Assembly (NCBI GenBank): GCA_028873535.1
Contig: JAGWIJ010000014.1
Location: 1-41,741, forward strand
From: Pseudomonadota bacterium
GTDB lineage: Bacteria; Pseudomonadota; Gammaproteobacteria; Burkholderiales; Ferrovaceae
Direction of reading: 5' to 3'
DNA: 41,741 nt
The translations under genes were made by a program, and so were the position numbers. Under the pieces are notes generated by a model that saw only the letters and a list, made by a program, of their open reading frames with translations, did no database searches and was not told where the DNA came from. Below, one piece after another: positions 16,871 through 24,706 of the stretch; within the stretch, counting starts at the first letter, position 1, and each line of letters opens with the position of its first letter.

Positions 16871-18502
16871 ATGAACAAATGGTCCGCGCATTGCCTGCCA
16901 CTGCTGGCATTGCCTTTGATGGTCGCCTGTGGCGGCGGCAGCACCGGCGGCTTCACGCCTTCGGCCAGCGCCGTCAGCACCCCCGGTGCCCTGCTCTATC
17001 CCGCTACCGCGCCTGCCGGCCAGGTGAGCCTGAGCGCTGCGCAGTTCAAGGCCAACCTGACCGCGACCACCAGCGGGCAGCAGTTGTACGCGCTGGCCAC
17101 CGGCGGCGCGGCCGGCGCCACCCTGCCGTGCGGCGTTGAAGTGCACAAGCTGGAGTTCTATACCAAGGGTGGCGGCATGACGCCGGAAACCATCCACTCC
17201 TCGGGCGCGCTGATGGTACCGACCGGCGCCGGCTGCACCGGCCCGCGCCCGATCGTGCTGTATGCGCACGGCACCACCACCGACAAGAGCTACGACATCT
17301 CGGCGCTGCAACTGCCCGCCAATCCGGCCAACAGCGAGTCGGCGCTGATCGCCACGCTGTTCGCCAGCAACGGCTTCATCGTGGTGGCGCCCAACTACGC
17401 CGGTTACGACGATTCGACGCTGTCCTACCATCCCTACTTGAATGCCAGCCAGCAGGCCGGCGAAATGGCGGATGCGCTGATTGCCGCTCGCGCTGCCCTG
17501 CCGCTGATCGGCACGGTGAGCGATTTGGGACTGCTGTACGTCACCGGCTATTCGCAGGGCGGCCACGTGGCGATGGCCACGGTGCGCCACCTGGAGGCGA
17601 ACGCTGCCACCTACGGCCCGGTACGCGCGTCGGCGCCGCTGTCCGGCCCCTATGCCCTGGGCGCCTTCGGCGATGCGCTGTTCGCGGGCAATGTGGACAT
17701 CGGCGCCACCTTGTTCGTGCCGCTGCTGAGCACCAGCTACCAGCACGCCTACGGCAACCTCTACACGCAGACCAGCGACATCTACGCGCCGCAGTTCGCC
17801 AGCGGCATCGATACCCTGCTGCCCTCGCAGTACAGCGAAACCCAGCTGTTCACCCAGGGACTGCTGCCGCAGACCGCTCTGTTCAACAGCGCGCCCAGCG
17901 GCCCCTTCGCCTTCCTGGCGGCGGCGCAGTTCCAGAACCCCGGCCAGGGTGGTTTCGGCATGGGCACCACCTTCCTGGTGAACGACGCCACGCGCGCCAG
18001 CTACCTGGCGGATGCCCAGACCAATCCCGATCCGGCGCTGACCCAGCCGCCCAGCGGCATCCTGCCTGCGCCGACGGCCGCCTCGCCGATCCGCGCCGCC
18101 CTGATCAGGAACGACCTGCGCGCGCAGGACGGCGGCAGCCCCGGCTTCTGGCGCCCGCATTCGCCGATGCTGCTGTGTGCCGGTGGCGCCGATCCGGTGG
18201 TATTCTCGGTCAACACCAAAATCATTTCGGGCTATTTCGGCGCGGCACCCGCGTCCGTGGCGGGCAGCTATCCGCTGCCGCTGGTGCTCAACATGGATCC
18301 CGGCACAGGCAGCCGGGCGGCATTGTCCAGCAGCCCCGGGCTCGACACCCTGTTCGGTGCGCTCGAAGCGGCGTTCGGCGCGACCGCTGCGGCCGATGCC
18401 ACGGCCAATGGCCTACAGCAGGCGCAGATCGACTACCACGGCAACGTGGCGCCGTTCTGCACGGCTGCTGCCCTGCAGTTCTTCCATTCGAACCTGCCCT
18501 GA
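16871..18502 (+). CDS. Lipoprotein alpha/beta hydrolase (secreted esterase/lipase-like)
   Basis: A 543-residue protein with a signal peptide ending in LMVAC, a lipobox with Cys20, followed by GGGS, so a lipid-anchored envelope protein. The alpha/beta-hydrolase core includes the oxyanion-side YAHGT (about 131-135), the nucleophile elbow GYSQGG (Ser228), a probable acid Asp in CAGGADPVVF and a probable His in DYHGNVAPF near the C terminus. The arrangement resembles bacterial relatives of the secretory lipase and prolyl-oligopeptidase-like families. The substrate is not predictable; lipids, esters or polyesters are possible. Next downstream is an OmpW-like outer-membrane protein and an SDR, suggesting a hydrophobic-substrate module. 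Confidence 0.8.
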   Translation: MNKWSAHCLPLLALPLMVACGGGSTGGFTPSASAVSTPGALLYPATAPAGQVSLSAAQFKANLTATTSGQQLYALATGGAAGATLPCGVEVHKLEFYTKGGGMTPETIHSSGALMVPTGAGCTGPRPIVLYAHGTTTDKSYDISALQLPANPANSESALIATLFASNGFIVVAPNYAGYDDSTLSYHPYLNASQQAGEMADALIAARAALPLIGTVSDLGLLYVTGYSQGGHVAMATVRHLEANAATYGPVRASAPLSGPYALGAFGDALFAGNVDIGATLFVPLLSTSYQHAYGNLYTQTSDIYAPQFASGIDTLLPSQYSETQLFTQGLLPQTALFNSAPSGPFAFLAAAQFQNPGQGGFGMGTTFLVNDATRASYLADAQTNPDPALTQPPSGILPAPTAASPIRAALIRNDLRAQDGGSPGFWRPHSPMLLCAGGADPVVFSVNTKIISGYFGAAPASVAGSYPLPLVLNMDPGTGSRAALSSSPGLDTLFGALEAAFGATAAADATANGLQQAQIDYHGNVAPFCTAAALQFFHSNLP

Positions 18503-18518
18503 TACCCGGAGCCCGTCC

Positions 18519-19235
18519 ATGAACAAGGTCTTCACGCCGCGCTCCCTGCTGTGCGCCGTCGCCGCTGCCAGCACCCTGCTGCCACTCTGCGCCCATGCCG
18601 CCGCCGAGGATGGCGACAGCTGGTTCGTCCGCCTCGGTGGCGAGCGCGTCATCTTCCACGACAAGAACGCCGGTTTCCAGGGGCCCGGGATCCCGCCCGG
18701 CGCCAATCTGCAGACCCAGACCGAGGACCTCAGCGCAGTCTATTTCTCGGTGGCGCGCGGCATCACCTCGCATGTGGAAATCGAAGCCATCCTGGGGGTG
18801 CCGCCGGAATTCAAGGTGCATGCGCGCGGACCGGCTTCCCTCGGCGCCGTGCCCTACAACGGCGCCCCGGCTTCGTCGGGGCGGCAGATGGCGCCCTCGT
18901 TCGCGGTGAACTACAAGTTCAACGAACCGGGCGACTTCTACCGCCCCTACCTCGGTGCAGGCCTGGTCTATTCGCACTTCTACGACATCAAGGGCACGCC
19001 GCAGACCGACCTGGCCAACGGCGGCCCGACCAGCATCACCTACAGCGACTCGCTCGGCCTGCTCCTGGTGGCCGGCGTGTCGTTCAAGGTGGCGGACCAC
19101 TGGCGCGCCAATTTCAGCGTCACCCACGCCGACGTGCGTCCGACGGTGACCACGCACACGCTGGGCGCGGATCGCGTCAACAGCTATGACCTGGGTCCGA
19201 TCGTGTTCACGGGCGCCGTGAGCTACGGTTTCTAG
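18519..19235 (+). CDS. OmpW-family outer-membrane protein
   Basis: A 238-residue protein with a signal peptide (MNKVFTPRSLLCAVAAASTLLPLCAHA) and a mature chain of alternating hydrophobic strands. These include PSFAVNYKFN, FYRPYLGAGLVYSHFYD, GLLLVAGVSFKVADHWRANFSVTHADV and a C-terminal aromatic residue (GAVSYGF). These are hallmarks of the eight-stranded OmpW barrel, which forms a narrow hydrophobic channel. The ATG at 18519 has CCGGAG upstream. It lies 16 bases after the lipoprotein hydrolase and 8 bases before the SDR, so the three are probably one transcript. Confidence 0.85.
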   Translation: MNKVFTPRSLLCAVAAASTLLPLCAHAAAEDGDSWFVRLGGERVIFHDKNAGFQGPGIPPGANLQTQTEDLSAVYFSVARGITSHVEIEAILGVPPEFKVHARGPASLGAVPYNGAPASSGRQMAPSFAVNYKFNEPGDFYRPYLGAGLVYSHFYDIKGTPQTDLANGGPTSITYSDSLGLLLVAGVSFKVADHWRANFSVTHADVRPTVTTHTLGADRVNSYDLGPIVFTGAVSYGF

Positions 19236-19243
19236 AACCCGGC

Positions 19244-19996
19244 GTGAGCCAGGCGCACGTCGTCCTCATCACCGGTGGCTCGCGCGGCATCGGCGCCGCC
19301 ATCGCGCGCCTGGCAGCGGCAGCAGGGCATGCCGTGGTGGTCAACTACGCGCGCCAGGCTGATGCCGCGCAGCGGCTTTGTGCGGACATCGTGGCCACCG
19401 GAGGTCAGGCGCTGGCCTTGCAGGCCGACGTGGCGCAGGAAGCCGAGGTCGTGCACCTGTTCGACGAGACGGTGCGCCAGCTGGGACGGCTCGACGCACT
19501 GGTCAACAATGCCGGTGTGGTCGGGCCGGCCGCGCGCGTCGACGAACTGTCGGCGGAGCGCATCACGCGCATGTTCGCGACCAATGTGCTGGGCAGCTTC
19601 CTGTGCGCGCGCGAGGCCGTGCGGCGCATGTCGACACGCCACGGCGGGGCGGGCGGCGCGATCGTCAACATCACCTCGCGCGCAGCGGACCTGGGTTCGC
19701 CGGGCGAGTACGTGGACTACGCAGCCTCCAAGGCGGCGCTGGAGACCATGACGGTGGGTCTGGCGCGCGAAGTCGCGCGCGAGGGCATCCGCGTGAACGC
19801 AGTGAGTCCTGGTCTGATCAATACCGGCATCCACGCCAGCGGTGGCCAGCCGGACCGCGTGCAGCGCTTTGCCGATCGGATCCCGATGGGACGCGGCGGC
19901 GAACCGGAGGAGGTGGCGCGTGCCGTGCTCTGGCTGCTGTCCGACCAGGCGTCCTACGTGACCGGCGCCTCGCTCGAGGTCAGTGGCGGCCGCTGA
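19244..19996 (+). CDS. Short-chain dehydrogenase/reductase
   Basis: A 250-residue classical SDR. Cofactor motif TGGSRGIG (about 10-17), structural NNAG, catalytic serine in NITSRAADLGSPGEY and the YxxxK motif YAASK, then the C-terminal VNAVSPGLINTGIH and the family ending YVTGASLEVSGG. It most resembles the FabG/glucose-dehydrogenase-like branch; NADPH preference is suggested by the basic residue after the glycine motif and R in NYARQ. Starts at GTG 19244. The substrate is unknown. Confidence 0.88.
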   Translation: MSQAHVVLITGGSRGIGAAIARLAAAAGHAVVVNYARQADAAQRLCADIVATGGQALALQADVAQEAEVVHLFDETVRQLGRLDALVNNAGVVGPAARVDELSAERITRMFATNVLGSFLCAREAVRRMSTRHGGAGGAIVNITSRAADLGSPGEYVDYAASKAALETMTVGLAREVAREGIRVNAVSPGLINTGIHASGGQPDRVQRFADRIPMGRGGEPEEVARAVLWLLSDQASYVTGASLEVSGGR

Positions 19997-20028
19997 GCCG
20001 GCGACCATCGACGCGGCGGCGGCCAAAC

Positions 20029-20045
20029 CATGCAAACCCTGCATG
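20029..20045. repeat. Inverted repeat upstream of trpG
   Basis: CATGCA (20029-20034) and TGCATG (20040-20045) with a five-base spacer, in the 143-base gap between the SDR and trpG. A second small hairpin, GGGG-AAA-CCCC, lies at 20103-20113. I find no Trp-rich leader peptide or clear promoter here. Confidence 0.35.
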
Positions 20046-20139
20046 CTCATAAGAATCGGCATTTGACCGGCGCAGCACGTTCTGACAGCTTGACGGGACT
20101 GAGGGGAAACCCCGGCGCCACTTACAGGATGATGTGTCC

Positions 20140-20745
20140 ATGCTGCTCATGATCGACAACTACGATTCCTTCACCTACAACCTGGTGCAGTACTTCGCCG
20201 AACTGGGCGAAGAGGTGCGGGTGATCCGCAACGACGAAATCGACGTGCCCGGAATCGTGGCGCTGGCGCCGGCGCGCATCGTGGTTTCGCCGGGTCCTTG
20301 CACGCCCAAGGAAGCCGGTGTGTCGGTACCGCTGATCCAGGCGCTGGCCGGCAAGGTGCCGATCCTGGGTGTGTGCCTGGGCCACCAGAGCATCGGTGCC
20401 GCCTTCGGTGCCGAGGTGGTGCACGCCCGGCACGTCATGCACGGCAAGACCTCGCCCGTGATGCACAAGAACGTCGGCGTGTTCCAGGGTCTGCCCAATC
20501 CCTTCCGCGCCACCCGCTACCATAGCCTTGCGGTGCGCGCGGAAACGCTGCCGGACTGCCTGGAAGTGACTGCCTGGACCGAGGACGGCGAAATCATGGG
20601 CCTGCGTCACCGCAGTCTGGCGGTGGAGGGCGTGCAGTTCCATCCGGAATCGATCCTGACTGAACACGGCCACCGCATGCTGGCCAATTTCCTGGATCCC
20701 AGCGGCGCGCAAGGCGCGGCGCTGCCGGAGGCGCTGACCGCCTGA
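20140..20745 (+). CDS. trpG: Anthranilate synthase component II (glutamine amidotransferase)
   Basis: A 201-residue class I glutamine amidotransferase that supplies ammonia to TrpE; in many proteobacteria the same protein serves 4-aminodeoxychorismate synthase. N-terminal [19 protein letters not shown], oxyanion VVSPGPCTP, nucleophile GVCLGHQ (Cys79) and the His-Glu of [11 protein letters not shown] 20140 gives the standard N terminus; a GTG two codons earlier (20134) is also possible. No trpD or trpC follows, so this is neither a trpEG nor a trpGDC arrangement within the window. Confidence 0.96.
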   Translation: MLLMIDNYDSFTYNLVQYFAELGEEVRVIRNDEIDVPGIVALAPARIVVSPGPCTPKEAGVSVPLIQALAGKVPILGVCLGHQSIGAAFGAEVVHARHVMHGKTSPVMHKNVGVFQGLPNPFRATRYHSLAVRAETLPDCLEVTAWTEDGEIMGLRHRSLAVEGVQFHPESILTEHGHRMLANFLDPSGAQGAALPEALTA

Positions 20746-20771
20746 GCGTCCGCGAACCCGGATCGTCGATC

Positions 20772-21515
20772 ATGTCCGCGCTGGGCTGGCCACGCTGGAT
20801 TGCGCACCGTGCCGGTGGCGACGCTGCGCCGGAAAACACCCTGGGCGGGGTGGCTCTGGCGGCACGCTCGGGTTTCGAGGCCATCGAGGTGGACGTACGC
20901 CTCGCTGCCGACGGCCTGCCGGTGGTGCTGCACGACCTGACGCTGCACCGGACCACCGGCCAGGCGGGTCGGGTGGACCATTACAGCAGCATCGAACTCA
21001 GCCGGATGCGGGCCAGCGTCGGCTTCGAAGGTTCCGAGCACGCGCTGGAGACCATTCCTGAACTTTCCATGCTGCTGACGGTGGCCGCCTACCATCAGGT
21101 CAAGGTCAATCTGGAGCTGAAGGGCGGCAACGAGAGCCCGGGGGCGCTGGTCGCGGCCGTTGCCTCGCAACTGGAGGCACTGGCCTGGGCCTTGCCACCG
21201 CAAGCGCTGCTGATCTCGGCGTTCGACCCCGAACTGCTGGTGGCGGCGCGCACCGCGCTGCCCCTGGTGCCGCGTGCACTGTTGTGCGAACAGGCCGGTC
21301 ACGAGACCGTCGAGTGCGCACGCGCGCTGGACTGCCGCGCGCTCAACCCGGCCTGCGCGCACTGCAGCCGTGAACTGGTCGAGCATGCGCGCGAAGCCGG
21401 ACTGAGCGTGTGCGCGTGGACGGTGAACGACCACGACCAGGCCAGGGCGCTGTTCGCCTTGGGCGTGACCGCCGTCTTCACTGACCGGATGGCGTTTGCC
21501 CGGCTGGCGGCGTAA
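20772..21515 (+). CDS. ugpQ: Glycerophosphodiester phosphodiesterase
   Basis: A 247-residue cytosolic GDPD enzyme that hydrolyses deacylated phospholipids to glycerol-3-phosphate and an alcohol. TIM-barrel motifs: HRAGGDAAPENT (N-terminal HRG-type signature), IEVDVRLAADGLPVVLHD (metal and catalytic residues), NLELKG, and the C-terminal CAWTVND and FTDRM. No signal peptide, so UgpQ-like rather than GlpQ-like. The 3' end overlaps the convergent VOC gene by 38 bases. Confidence 0.92.
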   Translation: MSALGWPRWIAHRAGGDAAPENTLGGVALAARSGFEAIEVDVRLAADGLPVVLHDLTLHRTTGQAGRVDHYSSIELSRMRASVGFEGSEHALETIPELSMLLTVAAYHQVKVNLELKGGNESPGALVAAVASQLEALAWALPPQALLISAFDPELLVAARTALPLVPRALLCEQAGHETVECARALDCRALNPACAHCSRELVEHAREAGLSVCAWTVNDHDQARALFALGVTAVFTDRMAFARLAA

Positions 21516-21810
21516 GCGAGGCGGCTTCCATCACCTCGATCGTGTTGCCCGCGCTGTCCTCGATGTAGACGGAACGTGTCCCGTCGCGGTGGCGGGTCAG
21601 CGGGCCGAAGCGCCCGGCATCCTCGCGTACGATGGCAAGGTGGGGCGGATGCTGGCCGGGCGTGACCAGCGCAAGCTTGATGTTGGAAAAACCCAGCAGG
21701 GCCCAGGTGGCGTCCTGGTAGTCGACCGTGCAATCGGTATGCTCGCGGTACCAGCGCACGCTGGCCGCCACATCCCCGGTAGGGATGGCAAGGTGGTGGA
21801 TCACGTCCAT
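21478..21810 (-). CDS. VOC-superfamily (glyoxalase/bleomycin-resistance-like) protein
   Basis: A 110-residue single VOC module: VIHHLAIPTGDVAASVRWYREH at the N terminus (metal His5/His6 region), HLAIV in the middle and SVYIEDSAGNTIEVME at the C terminus (a terminal metal Glu). Such proteins act as dimers in isomerases, dioxygenases or resistance proteins; I cannot choose among these. It lies 58 bases downstream of the small exported-protein gene on the same strand. Confidence 0.82.
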   Translation of the reverse strand: MDVIHHLAIPTGDVAASVRWYREHTDCTVDYQDATWALLGFSNIKLALVTPGQHPPHLAIVREDAGRFGPLTRHRDGTRSVYIEDSAGNTIEVMEAASLTPPAGQTPSGQ

Positions 21811-21868
21811 GGTGCGTTCCTCAAAAAACCGGCCGACGCCGGATCGGGACGCCGGAACGGTTCAGGCC

Positions 21869-22171
21869 TCAGCGCGTGATGGGCGCCGACACGGCAGGCA
21901 CTGCATTGGCATAAATGGGCGCAGCGACGCTGTCATCCACAGCATAGCCGACCGCGTCGCGATGCAGGTCGGCATAGCGCCCGATCAGGCCATCGAGCAC
22001 CGGGTCGGACAGCGACATCGCGGACTCGCCGTGCACTGCCGCAACGGCGGTACCGACACTTTCACCGGCACGCGGGCTGCGCGCGCAGTCGCCAAAAGCG
22101 AACTGGGCCGTGATGCCGACGAGCAATACGCCGGCTGCCATGCCTGCGGAACGCTTGAGTATGCTGTTCAT
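21869..22171 (-). CDS. Small exported protein of unknown function
   Basis: A 100-residue protein with a signal peptide (MNSILKRSAGMAAGVLLVGITAQFAFG). The mature part is about 74 residues, has one cysteine (DCARS), and is otherwise polar and alanine-rich (MSLSDPVLDGLIGRYADLHRDAVGYAVDD). AGGAG sits seven bases before the ATG, a strong site. It diverges from the B12-type MerR gene and could be one of its targets. I do not recognise the family. Confidence 0.7.
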   Translation of the reverse strand: MNSILKRSAGMAAGVLLVGITAQFAFGDCARSPRAGESVGTAVAAVHGESAMSLSDPVLDGLIGRYADLHRDAVGYAVDDSVAAPIYANAVPAVSAPITR

Positions 22172-22426
22172 GGTTTGCTCCTGGTTTGCCCGTTCTACGC
22201 ACGGACCGCGCCGCCGGATGCGGCGGCACGCTGCCTATCCTGTACGAATCAGTATGCTATCCGGTTCACGGCAGCCATGCCATGCGCCATTTGCTACAGA
22301 TACTTACACCTCTTTTGAGGTGTGGCCAGCAAACCTGCAGACCGCGCCTCCGTCCTGGACGGAGGCCATATCAAGTGCGAAACTAGACAGATATCGGCAG
22401 AATGTCAACGCCGTGTCCTGGACAAA
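22172..22426. other. Divergent control region between the exported protein and the MerR-type regulator
   Basis: About 255 bases. Contains a CCGCCG/CGGCGG hairpin (22211-22226), a TGTAC-containing stretch (about 22240-22258) and the palindrome at 22306-22323. TATGCT at 22253-22258 could be a -10 on plus, but no good -35 accompanies it. MerR-family promoters often have unusual spacing, so consensus scoring may miss them. Confidence 0.4.
22306..22323. promoter_or_regulatory. Perfect 7-bp palindrome upstream of the MerR-type gene
   Basis: ACACCTC (22306-22312), spacer TTTT, GAGGTGT (22317-22323). It is about 100 bases before the preferred ATG, in the divergent region. It could be an operator or an RNA hairpin; it is not followed by a T-tract. 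Confidence 0.4.
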
Positions 22427-23374
22427 ATGCGAGCAAGCGACGAAGCGGATACCGCCATTCCGATCAGCGCGGTGGAACGGGAGACCGGCCTTTCCAAGGA
22501 TACCTTGCGTATGTGGGAACGGCGTTACGGTTTCCCGGCCCCCGGACGCGATCCCTTCGGCGACCGCCTCTATCCCCGGCCGCAGGTCGACAAGCTGCGC
22601 CTGATCCGCCGTCTGATGGACCAGGGCTTCCGGCCGGGCCGCATCATCGGTGAGTCTTACCAGACCCTGGTGGCGCTGGCCGGCACGCGCCCCGCGCAGC
22701 AGGCACCCGAGGCGCAAGAGCAGGACGCGGTGCGCGAACTGCTGGCCCTGGTCAAGGCGCACCGCGTGGCGGAGCTGCAGGCGGCCTTGCAGCAGTGCAT
22801 CCAGGACCAGGGACTGCGGCGCTTCGTGCTGGATCTGGCCAGCCCGCTGGCGCATGCGGTCGGGGAGGCCTGGTTCCATGGCGAGCTGGCGGTGTTCGAG
22901 GAACACCTCTTCACCGAAGTCGTGCAGAACCTGCTGCGCAAATGGATCGGCGAAGCGCGCAACGCATCGGGCCAGCGCCCGCCGCGCATCCTGCTGACGA
23001 CCTTCCCGAACGAACTGCACGCCCTGGGACTGCTGATGGCCGAGGCGCTGATGACCATGGACGGCGCCGAATGCCTGTCCTTCGGCCTGCAACTGCCCGT
23101 CGCCGACATCATCCAGGCGGCGCTGGCGCATCGCGTCGACGTGGTCACGGTGGCACTCAGCCCGGCCTACCCGCGCACGGCCACCAACGAGGGACTGTCG
23201 GAATTGCGGGGCGCGTTGCCGGCGGCGATCGAAGTCTGGGCCGGCGGCGGCGGCGTGATGCGCCTCAAGCGCGTTCCGGAAGGCGTCGTGGTGGTGTCGG
23301 CGCTGGCGGACGTGAGCGCGGCGATCAGACACTGGCGCCAGCAGCCCGGGCGCGCGGGCGCCGGCCCGGCCTGA
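22427..23374 (+). CDS. MerR-family regulator with cobalamin-binding domain (CarH/LitR type)
   Basis: A 315-residue regulator from ATG 22427 (an alternative GTG at 22322 adds 35 residues). N-terminal MerR helix-turn-helix, about 10-80: ISAVERETGLSKDTLRMWERRYGFP and DRLYPRPQVDKLRLIRRL. The middle four-helix part has W-x9-E-H (WFHGELAVFEEH), the motif that caps cobalamin in CarH/LitR. The C-terminal Rossmann-like part has ExHxxG (NELHALG), giving the axial histidine, and GLQLPVADI-type sequence. Together these predict binding of adenosylcobalamin and light- or B12-dependent DNA release. Family members control carotenoid, photolyase or light-response genes; here the downstream gene is hemA and the divergent one a small exported protein. 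Confidence 0.87.
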   Translation: MRASDEADTAIPISAVERETGLSKDTLRMWERRYGFPAPGRDPFGDRLYPRPQVDKLRLIRRLMDQGFRPGRIIGESYQTLVALAGTRPAQQAPEAQEQDAVRELLALVKAHRVAELQAALQQCIQDQGLRRFVLDLASPLAHAVGEAWFHGELAVFEEHLFTEVVQNLLRKWIGEARNASGQRPPRILLTTFPNELHALGLLMAEALMTMDGAECLSFGLQLPVADIIQAALAHRVDVVTVALSPAYPRTATNEGLSELRGALPAAIEVWAGGGGVMRLKRVPEGVVVVSALADVSAAIRHWRQQPGRAGAGPA

Positions 23375-23380
23375 GCCGGG

Positions 23381-23408
23381 CCACGGGAAGGCTCCCGACC
23401 TTCCGTGG
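23381..23408 (+). terminator. Strong bulged hairpin between the MerR-type gene and hemA
   Basis: CCACGGGAAGG (23381-23391) pairs with CCTTCCGTGG (23399-23408) with one bulged G and a seven-base loop. It lies seven bases after the regulator stop. No T-run follows; instead CATAAT (23409-23414), a -10-like hexamer for hemA, abuts the stem, though I see no matching -35. Confidence 0.5.
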
Positions 23409-23452
23409 CATAATCGGGCTCTCGTGGACCGTGCGTCCCTCCCCGGCAGCCC

Positions 23453-24706
23453 ATGCAGCTTCTATCCTTCGGCCTCAATCACCACAGCGCACCAGTGCAG
23501 ATCCGGGAACGCGTGGCATTCCCGGAGAGCACGCTGCAGGCGGCGCTGCGCGATCTGGCAGAGCGCGGCGGGGCCGACGAGGCCGCCATCATCTCGACCT
23601 GCAACCGTACCGAGGTGTACTGCCGTACCGACCATCCCGAGCGCGCGGTGGCGTGGCTGGCGACATGGCACGGACTGAGCGTGGAGCAGTTGCAGGAGCA
23701 CCTGTTCCAGCTGGAGGACGAAGCGGCCGCCGCTCACGCATTCCGGGTCGCCGCCGGCATGGATTCCATGGTGCTGGGCGAGGCGCAGATCCTGGGACAG
23801 GTCAAGCAGGCGGTACGCGTGGCGGGCGAGTCCGGCACCTTGGGCTGGCTGCTGAACAAGCTGTTCCAGCAGACTTTTGCCGTCGCCAAGGACGTGCGCA
23901 CGCGCACCGGCATCGGCTCGCAATCGGTGTCGCTGGCCGCCGCAGCGATCCGCCTGGCCGGGCGCGTGCTGGGCGCGATCCCTGACCAGTCGGTGCTGCT
24001 GGTGGGCGCCGGGGAAATGATGGAACTGGTGGCCACCCATGTGGCTGCGCACCGGCCCAAGGCACTGGCAGTCGCCAACCGCACCCTGGAAAGGGCGCAG
24101 CGCCTGGCCACGAGCCACGGCGGCCGCGCCTTCACCTTGGCCGAACTGCCGGCCGAGATGGCCGCTTTCGACATCGTCATCGCCTGCACCGGCGCCCCCC
24201 TGCCGATCATCGGCAAGGGCATGATGGAACGCGTGATGCGGACGCGCCGGCAGCGCCCGGTGGTGATGATCGACCTGGCCGTGCCGCGCGACGTCGAGTC
24301 CGAAGTGGGGCAGATCGACGATGTGTTCCTGTACACCGTCGACGACCTCGGCAAGCTGATCCAGGAAGGCCTGGACGCGCGTCAAAACGCCGCCGGTGCC
24401 GCCGCCACCATCGTCGACGAACAGGTGTCCGCCTTCATGCAATGGCTGCGCAACCGCGAGCTGGTGCCGGTGATCCGGCAGCTGCGCGGCCACGCCGAGA
24501 CCTACCGGCGCAGCGAACTCGAGCGCGCGCAGCGCGCGCTGGCACGTGGCGATGACCCGACCGCCGTGCTCGATGCCTTGTCGCAGGGCCTGATGAACAA
24601 GTTCCTCCATCATCCGACGCAATTGCTGCAGCAGGCCGAACCCGAGGAACAGGGGCAGCTGATCCGCTGGCTGCCGCGGCTGTTCCCGGTTTCCGGGGAA
24701 GAATGA
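23453..24706 (+). CDS. hemA: Glutamyl-tRNA reductase
   Basis: A 417-residue NADPH-dependent enzyme that reduces glutamyl-tRNA(Glu) to glutamate-1-semialdehyde, the committed step of tetrapyrrole (heme, siroheme, B12) synthesis by the C5 route. The catalytic domain carries STCNRTEVY with the nucleophile Cys50, then [17 protein letters not shown]. The Rossmann domain has [12 protein letters not shown] and ANRTLERA; the C-terminal dimerisation helix ends with FLHHPTQLL. The ATG overlaps nothing upstream; prfA starts within its stop (ATGA). The hemA-prfA-prmC order is classic for gammaproteobacteria. Confidence 0.97.
   Translation: MQLLSFGLNHHSAPVQIRERVAFPESTLQAALRDLAERGGADEAAIISTCNRTEVYCRTDHPERAVAWLATWHGLSVEQLQEHLFQLEDEAAAAHAFRVAAGMDSMVLGEAQILGQVKQAVRVAGESGTLGWLLNKLFQQTFAVAKDVRTRTGIGSQSVSLAAAAIRLAGRVLGAIPDQSVLLVGAGEMMELVATHVAAHRPKALAVANRTLERAQRLATSHGGRAFTLAELPAEMAAFDIVIACTGAPLPIIGKGMMERVMRTRRQRPVVMIDLAVPRDVESEVGQIDDVFLYTVDDLGKLIQEGLDARQNAAGAAATIVDEQVSAFMQWLRNRELVPVIRQLRGHAETYRRSELERAQRALARGDDPTAVLDALSQGLMNKFLHHPTQLLQQAEPEEQGQLIRWLPRLFPVSGEE

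Noticed and set aside
20030..20152. Possible trp leader peptide upstream of trpG
   Set aside because: The short frame contains no tryptophan codon, runs into the trpG start, and there is no attenuator-like terminator with a T-tract.
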